This document shows positions 25,118 to 32,023 of a stretch of 64,000 nucleotides of DNA, piece by piece. The DNA is taken from positions 797,001 to 861,000 of the forward strand of contig NZ_CP045072.1 in the NCBI RefSeq assembly GCF_009301415.1, written 5' to 3'. Position numbers and translations under genes: made by a program. The notes beneath the pieces are model-generated. The model was not told the origin of the DNA. It did not search any database and saw only the letters and a list, made by a program, of their open reading frames with translations. The DNA comes from Paracoccus kondratievae (GTDB lineage: Bacteria > Pseudomonadota > Alphaproteobacteria > Rhodobacterales > Rhodobacteraceae). Each line of letters opens with the position of its first letter. Position 1 is the stretch's first letter.

Positions 25118-26518
25118 ATGACACAATCTGTTTCCAGCTTCGCTGCGGCGGAGCCCGAGGGCGCATGGGCTGATCTTTTCCGCGGCCGCAACCTTGCCGT
25201 TGTTACGGTCATGGCGGGCGGGGTGCTGCTTTACGCGATGAACCTTTACTTTACGGCGGCTCTGCTGCCGTCGATCGTCGCCGGAATTGGCGGGCAGGAG
25301 TTTTACGCCTGGGTGACGACCGGTTTCGTTATCGCGGCGATCTTTGGTTCGTTGATGGTCAGTCGCATGCTGGCGCGTCGCGGGCCGGGGGCGGCTTATA
25401 CGCTGGCGCTGATCCTGTTCGCCGCCGGGGCGCTGCTTGCCGCATCCGCGCCGGGGATGCAGGCGCTGCTGGCCGCGCGTCTTGTTCAGGGACTGGGCGG
25501 TGGCGTGCTGGCAGGGCTGGGCTATGCGGTGATCCGCATCGCCTTGCCCGAGGCGCTATGGGCGCGGGCGACGGGGCTTATTTCAGCCATGTGGGGGCTC
25601 GGCACGCTATTTGGTCCCTCGCTTGGCGGGCTGTTTGCCGAGCTTGGGTTGTGGCGCTGGGCTTTTGGCCTGCTGGCGCTGGCGGCCTGCCTGATGATCC
25701 TGCCTGCGCGGCGCGGTTTCCGGGCCATCGCGCCTGTGGCGCTGCGCGAGGCTTTGCCGGTTGCATCGCTGATTACGCTGATGGCGGCGGTGGTGGCGAT
25801 TTCGGTCAGTGCGGTGCTGCCGGTCGGTTGGCCGACGGTGGTGTCGCTGGCCGTGGGTGGGCTTTTGCTGATCGGCTTTGCCAGGGTCGAGAGGCGGGCG
25901 ACGCAGACCATTCTGCCGCGTCTGACATGGCAGCGGGGCAATCGGTTGAAGTGGATCTATCTGACCGTCGCTGCGCTGAGCACCGGGGTGATGCTTGAGA
26001 ATTTCATTCCCCTGTTTGCCCAGCAGCTTGCGGGGCTTGGGCCCCTGCTTGCCGGGTTGTTGGGTGCGGTGCTGTCGCTTGCCTGGGTACTGGCGCAGCT
26101 TTATTCGGTGACGCTTGCCTCTGCCGCCGCACGGGCGCGGGCAATCCGGCTGGGGCCGGTGTTGCTGGTCCTTGGTCTTTTCGCTTATGGCCTGATGCAG
26201 CAACAGGGTGCTGCGCCGTGGCTGACCTTGTTGCAAGCACTGTCTCTGGCACTTGCCGGGGTGGGGATCGGCCTGTGCTGGCCCTTGCTTGGTGTGGCCG
26301 CAATGAGCAGCGCCACAGATCCGGCCGAGGGCGGCAAGGCTGCCGCCGCGATCACCACGACGCAGCTGATTGCCTTTTCCATCGTTTCGGCTTTCGCCGG
26401 GCTGTTGATGGCGGCGGGGCAGGGCAGTCCACAAGGCGCTGCGACATGGGTCAGCCTTGGCATTGCTCTGTTGTGCCTGCCCGGCATCTGGTTCGGGATG
26501 CGCGCGGCAAAGAAATAG
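25118..26518 (+). CDS. MFS exporter, DHA2-type
   Basis: A 466-residue transporter with about fourteen hydrophobic helices. Landmarks are YAMNLYFTAALLPSIVAGIGG at the start, the motif A-like loop SLMVSRMLARRGPGAAY, the GLGGGVLAGLGYAVI helix and motif C-like GLGTLFGPSLGGLFAE. DHA2 proteins export drugs or toxic metabolites by proton antiport. It is co-transcribed with the DoxX-like gene under the divergent TetR, so it is a ligand-inducible pump. The substrate is unknown. Confidence 0.88.
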   Translation: MTQSVSSFAAAEPEGAWADLFRGRNLAVVTVMAGGVLLYAMNLYFTAALLPSIVAGIGGQEFYAWVTTGFVIAAIFGSLMVSRMLARRGPGAAYTLALILFAAGALLAASAPGMQALLAARLVQGLGGGVLAGLGYAVIRIALPEALWARATGLISAMWGLGTLFGPSLGGLFAELGLWRWAFGLLALAACLMILPARRGFRAIAPVALREALPVASLITLMAAVVAISVSAVLPVGWPTVVSLAVGGLLLIGFARVERRATQTILPRLTWQRGNRLKWIYLTVAALSTGVMLENFIPLFAQQLAGLGPLLAGLLGAVLSLAWVLAQLYSVTLASAAARARAIRLGPVLLVLGLFAYGLMQQQGAAPWLTLLQALSLALAGVGIGLCWPLLGVAAMSSATDPAEGGKAAAAITTTQLIAFSIVSAFAGLLMAAGQGSPQGAATWVSLGIALLCLPGIWFGMRAAKK

Positions 26519-26532
26519 GGGCAGGGTGCCGC

Positions 26533-27027
26533 CTAACCTAGCCGGTTTTCGTCATCGACCAGCGTCAGCACGGCGGGCGGGGCGGCGCCCCATTTCCACA
26601 GCACCATGTTCAGGTCCGCATCCGTTGCCCCTTTGGCAAAGCTGCGGACCAGCATGCCGTCATGACCGTCACGGATCAGCTGTTCGGCCAGTTTCTGGGT
26701 CGGGGCCTTGCCATCCTCTCTCATCCTGATGCGCCAGTCGTCGGCGGCCAGGTCGGCAGGTCCGATTCCGTATTCGTCCAGAGCGGCCGGGTCGGTTGCA
26801 TCGAATATTCGCGCGACATCGGCCTTATAAGCCACCAGCGTCGTGGGCTGGAGGTTGCCGATCTGATTAGCCTCGCGGATCGCGGTCATGATTGACAGCG
26901 CGGTGTAAAGAGCAGGGGCGCCCTTTGGGTTGAACCGCCCGCCAAAGCGCCGGGCTCCCTCGCCCGAAAGTGGCTCGCGCGCCCAGACGGGGTTGAGGGC
27001 GCGATAAAGAAGACCGCGGTAATGCAT
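26533..27027 (-). CDS. RES-domain toxin (NAD-targeting)
   Basis: A 164-residue RES-domain protein. The conserved triad positions are visible as R in LYRAL, E in ALSIMTAIREAN and S in GMLVRSFA. The GGRFNPKGAPALYTALS block is the family hallmark. RES toxins degrade NAD+ (NAD phosphorylase or hydrolase activity shown for some members) and stop growth when unopposed. It starts 3 bases after the stop of the Xre/MbcA-type antitoxin gene, forming a type II pair with the antitoxin first. Confidence 0.9.
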   Translation of the reverse strand: MHYRGLLYRALNPVWAREPLSGEGARRFGGRFNPKGAPALYTALSIMTAIREANQIGNLQPTTLVAYKADVARIFDATDPAALDEYGIGPADLAADDWRIRMREDGKAPTQKLAEQLIRDGHDGMLVRSFAKGATDADLNMVLWKWGAAPPAVLTLVDDENRLG

Positions 27028-27030
27028 AAT

Positions 27031-27381
27031 CTAGGCGTAAAGGCCCGCTTCCACCGCGTCGATATAATCCATCACCTCTGCCGCATGACCGTCGCGCACC
27101 AGCTGCATCGCGGTCAGGCCGCCAAAGCCGGTCAACGGCTCAGAACGATACCAGGCATATGCGATCAGCGGAGAGCCAAAGCGTGGCGCGACCCGGTTCA
27201 GGATCTCGACCATCTCGCGCAGGCGCTTTTGGGTCTTTGGACTGGCCACGCGATCGGGTCGCATGACGGCATCGCGGCCAAGGCCGACCGTGCGGGCCAC
27301 TTCGTCCTTGGTGGTGCGTAGTGCTTCGGCGATCCGGGCCGGAGCGAACTGGCCACCTTCGGCATAAACTTCGATACGCAT
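27031..27381 (-). CDS. Antitoxin of the Xre/MbcA/ParS family (DUF2384)
   Basis: A 116-residue protein with an N-terminal helical DNA-binding region (FAPARIAEALRTTKDEVARTVGLGRDAV) and a C-terminal toxin-binding domain containing RLREMVEILNRVAPRFGSP, YRSEPLTGFGGLTAMQLVRDGHA and VMDYIDAVEAG. The latter is the standard DUF2384 signature. The start at 27381 has GGAGG 6-7 bases upstream; an ATG at 27405 is less likely. It neutralises the RES toxin downstream and probably represses its own promoter through an inverted repeat just upstream. Confidence 0.9.
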   Translation of the reverse strand: MRIEVYAEGGQFAPARIAEALRTTKDEVARTVGLGRDAVMRPDRVASPKTQKRLREMVEILNRVAPRFGSPLIAYAWYRSEPLTGFGGLTAMQLVRDGHAAEVMDYIDAVEAGLYA

Positions 27382-27389
27382 CCACGCCT

Positions 27390-27412
27390 CCATATAGATA
27401 GGCACAATATGG
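27390..27412. promoter_or_regulatory. Inverted repeat before the antitoxin gene
   Basis: A perfect 6-bp repeat (ccatat / atatgg, 11-base spacer) lies directly upstream of the antitoxin start and overlaps its GGAGG. It is a candidate autoregulation operator. Confidence 0.4.
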
Positions 27413-27510
27413 CGTCAATTTGCGTGGCTTTCAAGTGTGTGATCGTGCTATGACCAGATCCCGGCTCACGACCCCCGCGCGTTCAGCCAAAGTTTGCTGC
27501 AAATGTGACT

Positions 27511-27529
27511 GTTGCGCAATTGCAGCAAC
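27511..27529. promoter_or_regulatory. 19-bp near-perfect palindrome before the TonB receptor
   Basis: The sequence gttgc-gcaattgc-agcaac has a perfect gcaattgc core and matching gttgc/gcaac flanks, with only one non-matching pair. It lies in the 264-base gap between the divergent antitoxin and receptor genes, 117 bases before the receptor start. It could belong to either. It does not resemble a classic Fur box. Confidence 0.4.
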
Positions 27530-27645
27530 CGCGCGTGGCCTGCGGTCATATGACGCTTGAGCTTGATCATCGGCCCCGCAATAGGGATAGCGGGCACAAG
27601 CACGCCATATGCAAGCCAAAAACCGAAAGAATCGGATTGCTTGCC

Positions 27646-29844
27646 ATGACGCGTATTCTTCTGATCCCTTCCGCTGCTTCTGTGCGGCTTACAACGGCGC
27701 TGGGTGCCGGTATTCTGACGATGCTTGCCTGTCCTGCCCTGGCGCAAGAGGCCGAGGATGGAGCAGAAAGCACCGTCGTTCTGGACGAGGTGACGATCAC
27801 CGCCGCCCCCGGCACCGAGACCGAGGGTTCGGGCAGCTGGACAACGGCATGGATGCGTTCGGCGACAGGGCTGGTGCTTAGCCAAAAGGAAACGCCGCAA
27901 TCCACCAGCGCTGTCACCCATGCACAGATGCAGGACCGCAATATCACCACGATTGCCCAGACGATGGAGGCCGCCACGGGCATTACCGTGCAGGCTTATG
28001 AAAGCGACCGGATCAACTATTACGCGCGGGGCTTTTACATCGACGCCTATCAGTATGACGGTGTCCCCACGCCGCGAAACGGTGCCTGGACCTTTGGCGA
28101 CAATAATCCCGACATGGCGCTGTATGATCATGTCGAGATCGTACGAGGCGCTACCGGGCTGATGCAGGGCGCGGGCGAGCCCGGGGCCTCGGTCAACTTT
28201 ATCCGCAAGCGCCCGACCAGTGAGTTCCAGAACCAGACGGCGGTTTCGCTGGCCTATCCCAAGGGGGGCAGGGTCGAAGCCGATGTCTCGGGGCCGCTGA
28301 ATACCGCGGGCACGGTGCGGGGCCGGTTTGTTGCGGTCGCCGACAGCCGCGATGGATCGCTGGATGCATATCACAAGGACAAATACGTCCTTTATGGCGC
28401 GATCGAGGCCGATCTGGGCGACAATACCGTGTTGAACGCCGGGATCAGCTATCAAAAAACCAGGGCCGACAACGTAACCTGGGGTGGGCTGCCGCCCTAT
28501 TATGCCGACGGCGGCCTGATCGACTGGAATAAAGGCGCGACGCTGGGCGCGGACTGGACCTATGTCGATACCGAGCGGACCGAGGCTTTTGCCTCGCTTG
28601 AGCATGTCTTTGACAATGGCTGGACCGCGCGGCTGGTTGCCACCCATATCCGCAGCGAGGCGGATATGGAGCTGGCTTGGATCTCGGGTAGTCCTGACAG
28701 GGAAACCGGACTTGGCATGACCCCCTCGGCGGTGAAATATAACGGGACGACCAAGGTGTCGTCGCTGAATGGGATGCTGAACGGTGACTTTCAGGCTTTT
28801 GGCCGTGATCACCAATTCGTCCTTGGGGCCACTGTCTCTGACTTTAAAAGCGACTATTCCGGCTATGCGGCTGACAGATCGTCGCTGACCCCGGTCGGTA
28901 ATATATTTGACTGGGACGGCAGTTACCCGCGACCGCGCTTTTCGGACGCGGCAACCACGATCTGGCACGATAAGCAGCGTCAGTACGGGCTTTATGCAAC
29001 CACCAGGCTGCAGGCGAGCGATGCGCTGTCCATCATTGCCGGCGCGCGGGCGAACTGGTGGAAAGGCAGCGAGGCCACGACCGGCGAGCTGACCTATGAA
29101 TACAGCTATAACGGTGAGATCACGCCCTATCTGGGCTTTACCTATGATCTGAACCCGACCTACACCGCCTATGGCAGCGTCACGAGCATTTACAAGCCGC
29201 AGATCGTTCTGGACAAAAATGGCGATTACCTCGACCCGACCTACGGCTGGAACTATGAACTGGGGGTCAAGGCCGATCTGATGGGCGGGGCCATGTATGC
29301 CTCGGCCGCGATCTTTCAGACCAATCAGAAGGATGTGGCGAATTGGGTAGGTAATGATGAGACCGACCTGCACGCCATCTATGAAAGCATCGACGGCACC
29401 AGGACGCGCGGTTTTGAGGTCGAACTGGCCGGGGCGATCAGCGATCGCTGGAATATCTCGGGCGGCTACACCTTCCGCACCTCCGAGGACAAGGATGGCA
29501 AACGTTTCGCGGCTGACCAGCCCAAACACACCCTCAAGATTGCGACTGATTACCGGCTGGCTGGCATTCTTGACGAAAAACTGACCCTTGGCGGTGCGAT
29601 GCGCTGGCAAAGCGGTACCGACAGCATGAATTTCGCGAGCGACAGCCAGCAAACGAACGTCCATCAGGGCTCTTACGCTGTCTTTGATCTGAATGCGCGT
29701 TATGAGCTGACCGACAAGACAGAGCTGTCGCTGAGCGTGAATAACGTCTTTGACAAGGAATATTACGCGACCACCGGCTTTTACGGCAGGGTCGTCTATG
29801 GCGAGGCCCGTAGCGCCGAGCTGACGCTGCGTGCCAAATTCTGA
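27646..29844 (+). CDS. TonB-dependent siderophore-type outer-membrane receptor
   Basis: A 732-residue receptor. The signal peptide ends at about residue 34 (CPALAQ), followed by the TonB-box-like VVLDEVTITA. The plug domain includes QSTSAVTHAQMQDRNITTI, GFYIDAYQYDGVPT and VEIVRGATGLMQGAGEPGASVNFIRKRP. The beta-barrel ends with NNVFDKEYYATTGFYGRVVYGEARSAELTLRAKF, with a terminal Phe as required for barrel assembly. The pattern matches ferric siderophore receptors of the FpvA/FoxA-like group. The start at 27646 is chosen because it directly precedes the signal peptide. The next gene, a secreted beta-propeller, is 25 bases downstream. Confidence 0.92.
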   Translation: MTRILLIPSAASVRLTTALGAGILTMLACPALAQEAEDGAESTVVLDEVTITAAPGTETEGSGSWTTAWMRSATGLVLSQKETPQSTSAVTHAQMQDRNITTIAQTMEAATGITVQAYESDRINYYARGFYIDAYQYDGVPTPRNGAWTFGDNNPDMALYDHVEIVRGATGLMQGAGEPGASVNFIRKRPTSEFQNQTAVSLAYPKGGRVEADVSGPLNTAGTVRGRFVAVADSRDGSLDAYHKDKYVLYGAIEADLGDNTVLNAGISYQKTRADNVTWGGLPPYYADGGLIDWNKGATLGADWTYVDTERTEAFASLEHVFDNGWTARLVATHIRSEADMELAWISGSPDRETGLGMTPSAVKYNGTTKVSSLNGMLNGDFQAFGRDHQFVLGATVSDFKSDYSGYAADRSSLTPVGNIFDWDGSYPRPRFSDAATTIWHDKQRQYGLYATTRLQASDALSIIAGARANWWKGSEATTGELTYEYSYNGEITPYLGFTYDLNPTYTAYGSVTSIYKPQIVLDKNGDYLDPTYGWNYELGVKADLMGGAMYASAAIFQTNQKDVANWVGNDETDLHAIYESIDGTRTRGFEVELAGAISDRWNISGGYTFRTSEDKDGKRFAADQPKHTLKIATDYRLAGILDEKLTLGGAMRWQSGTDSMNFASDSQQTNVHQGSYAVFDLNARYELTDKTELSLSVNNVFDKEYYATTGFYGRVVYGEARSAELTLRAKF

Positions 29845-29869
29845 CCCCCCATCTGCGAGGAATAGTTAC

Positions 29870-31042
29870 ATGAGTATCGTTTATCCGTGGTCGAAAACCA
29901 CGCTATCTGTGGGCACTTTGGCGCTGTGTCTTGCAATGGGTGCGCTGCCGCTTGCCGCTCAACAGTCGAACGGCGAGCCTGCGGCGCTGACCGCCGCCCA
30001 GATCGCACCGGCGCTGATCCGCACCGATGCGGTCCTTGGCGCCTATGAGGTGGCGCACTGGGCCGAGGAGGGGATGCTTTTTGTCGCCTCGTCGCCTTCG
30101 TTTGACGGTGATGTGCCGGGCTATGTCCATGTGTTCGACGCCTCTGATCTGCGTCCGATCCGCCGTGTCCAGTTGCCGCGCCGGGCTTTTGCGCTGGCAC
30201 TGGATCGCAGCACTGGACAGCTTTACGCAGGCAATACGCTGGACGGTTCGCTGACCGTGATCGACGCGAAGGGCGGGACGATCCTGGACACCATCCAGCT
30301 GGGCCAGCCCGAGGACAAGGGTTTCGAACACGTCCGCATGATCGTGCTGGACGAACAGCGCGGTCTCGCCTTTGTGACCGGGCCGGGACAGAAGGGCGTG
30401 ACCTGGATCGTCGATACCAAGGCCCGCAAGATGCTGCACCGGATCGACACCGGCCTGTGGACCGCCGGGGCGGCCTACGATGCGGGGGCAGGGCGGCTTT
30501 ATGTCAGCGGCGGCGGTATCGAAGAAATCTCGGTGATCGACGTTGCCAGCGGCCAGCGCGTCGGCGGGCTGTCAACCGGCGACACATCCGAAGAAGGGGG
30601 CGATGCCTCGCGCCATTTCTTTGTTAATCTGGCGATTGATGCAGAAGGTCAGCGCCTCTTTGCGAGTGATGCGCAGGACGGTGCCATCTACGTTTCCGAC
30701 ATCGCCAGCGGCAAGGTGATCAGGCAGATCCCGGTCGGCCTCGGCACGCTTGACGTTGCCTATAACCCGGCGCGGCAAGAGATCTATGCGACATGGCGTG
30801 GCGTTGATCGGGACAACAAGTCGGGCACCGGTGGGCTGTTGGTCATTGATGCGCAAAGCTATGCCATCAAGCAGCGCGTACCCCTGCCGGCCCATCCCAA
30901 TAGCCTTGAGGTCAGCGAGGACGGCAGGACGCTGTTCATGACTGTCAAAGTCTCGAATGATAAAAGTGACGCCGCCTATCGGGAGGGTGCTCTCGACTCG
31001 GTTCTGCGCATCAATCTGGAGCGTCTGGCTGATCAAGGCTGA
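29870..31042 (+). CDS. Exported YncE-like beta-propeller protein
   Basis: A 390-residue protein with a signal peptide (about 31 residues ending LPLAAQ), then repeated blades of the form ...LTVIDAKGGTILDTI..., ...ISVIDVASGQRVGGL..., ...IYVSDIASGKVIRQI... and ...LLVIDAQSYAIKQRV.... This is a YVTN/YncE-type seven-blade propeller acting in the periplasm. YncE proteins are often found beside TonB receptors and are iron-controlled in enterobacteria, but the biochemical role is unsettled. Close spacing to the receptor indicates one operon for uptake of the same ligand. Confidence 0.85.
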   Translation: MSIVYPWSKTTLSVGTLALCLAMGALPLAAQQSNGEPAALTAAQIAPALIRTDAVLGAYEVAHWAEEGMLFVASSPSFDGDVPGYVHVFDASDLRPIRRVQLPRRAFALALDRSTGQLYAGNTLDGSLTVIDAKGGTILDTIQLGQPEDKGFEHVRMIVLDEQRGLAFVTGPGQKGVTWIVDTKARKMLHRIDTGLWTAGAAYDAGAGRLYVSGGGIEEISVIDVASGQRVGGLSTGDTSEEGGDASRHFFVNLAIDAEGQRLFASDAQDGAIYVSDIASGKVIRQIPVGLGTLDVAYNPARQEIYATWRGVDRDNKSGTGGLLVIDAQSYAIKQRVPLPAHPNSLEVSEDGRTLFMTVKVSNDKSDAAYREGALDSVLRINLERLADQG

Positions 31043-31076
31043 CCGGCGAGCCGTCACCATGTCCATATCGCTATTT

Positions 31077-31104
31077 GCGCCCCGGCCTTTGGTGGTCGGG
31101 GTGC
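31077..31104 (+). terminator. Hairpin after the receptor/propeller operon
   Basis: An 8-bp stem (gcgccccg / cggggtgc, one G-T pair) with a 12-base loop lies 34 bases after the propeller stop. Only a weak T content follows, so termination strength is uncertain. Confidence 0.4.
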
Positions 31105-31255
31105 ATTCCCCGGGTTAGCCCTTTTGCCCGGCTGACGAATTTTCTTCCATCGTTCAGAAAAATGCGGCCTCTGGCAGACTGGTTGGGAACGAACCGCTCA
31201 CCCCGATGTTATCCGGATAAAGGCTGCGGTCGGGGGACCCATGGGAAAACTGCGA

Positions 31256-31401
31256 TGACGATTCTGGACTGTCACCTCGTGCGCCTTCTCGGCCTTATAC
31301 ATGCGGCCGAGAATGAACGTCTGCTGTCTGTTCCTGTTGTTCTTAAGGACTCGATCCTGCGCGCGCAGATCATGACTGCTGCGGACAAGTTAAAGACCTG
31401 A
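31256..31401 (+). CDS. Possible small protein
   Basis: A 47-residue frame beginning MTILDCHLVRLLGLIHAAEN, with amphipathic composition and an ALADKLKT-like ending, stands alone between a hairpin and the next small gene. It has no strong ribosome site and no recognisable family. The remaining bases from 31043 to 31690 show nothing else that can be supported. Confidence 0.25.
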
Positions 31402-31690
31402 GAAACAGCGGAACCTGTATCCAGACGGGCCTTTTGCGGCTCGAATAACAAAACCGGTCCGGTCAGGCGCGCGCACTGACTGTGTAAGCCGCGCTGCTGG
31501 CCCGGCCAGATGCCGCGCCATCGCCAACCCCATCAGCCTGTCGTTCGCCAGATGCGGCCTGCCGCACCTTCGATCAGGGAATTTGCTCGATAAGCGGGCG
31601 ATTGCGCATTTGGCGGCCAGACGAGATCTTTCACATTTTCGGGATCTTCTGCGCCTCAATAGGGTTGTCATCAACAGCTTGCGGAGATTG

Positions 31691-31912
31691 ATGATGCTTG
31701 GCCCCCGGTATCTTGGCCCTTACCCTGATCGCGTTCTGGACTGCCAAGAAGCGGTTGAACCTGCGTTCATGGCGCTTTTGAACAGTGCCGAGGGGGCGGG
31801 CTGGGTGCGTGAGGAGGTTATAGCCGCACTGGCAGAGCTCGCCATCAATCACGTGATGGCGTTCAGCGCGAATGAGGTGACCGACGCCCAGATCGCCGAT
31901 CTGCAGCGCTGA
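31691..31912 (+). CDS. Small conserved-looking cytoplasmic protein
   Basis: A 73-residue protein starting MMLGPRYLGPYPDRVLDCQEAVEP and continuing FMALLNSAEGAGWVREEVIAALAELAINHVMAFSANEVTDAQI. The helical, Ala/Glu-rich make-up, third-position GC bias and GGAG before the ATG support a real gene. Similar small proteins of unknown function are common in Rhodobacterales. A T-rich terminator follows at 31975-32015. Confidence 0.55.
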   Translation: MMLGPRYLGPYPDRVLDCQEAVEPAFMALLNSAEGAGWVREEVIAALAELAINHVMAFSANEVTDAQIADLQR

Positions 31913-31974
31913 CCGCGCTGGTTGCTGTGCCGCTGGATAGCTGCCGCTGCGGTGTTGTCCCGATGTGTCGTCCA

Positions 31975-32015
31975 AAGGGCCACGGTTTTGCCCGCGGCCC
32001 CTTGATGCTTTTTTT
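31975..32015 (+). terminator. Intrinsic terminator
   Basis: Imperfect arms aagggccacgg (31975-31985) and ccgcggcccctt (31992-32003) form a GC-rich hairpin followed by seven T at 32009-32015 on the plus strand. It terminates the small gene ending at 31912. Confidence 0.65.
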
Positions 32016-32023
32016 GGCCGTGT

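Noticed and set aside
27466-29664. Minus-strand frame of 732 codons opposite the TonB receptor
   Set aside because: The receptor is supported by signal peptide, plug, barrel and terminal Phe. The antisense frame has no recognisable domain.
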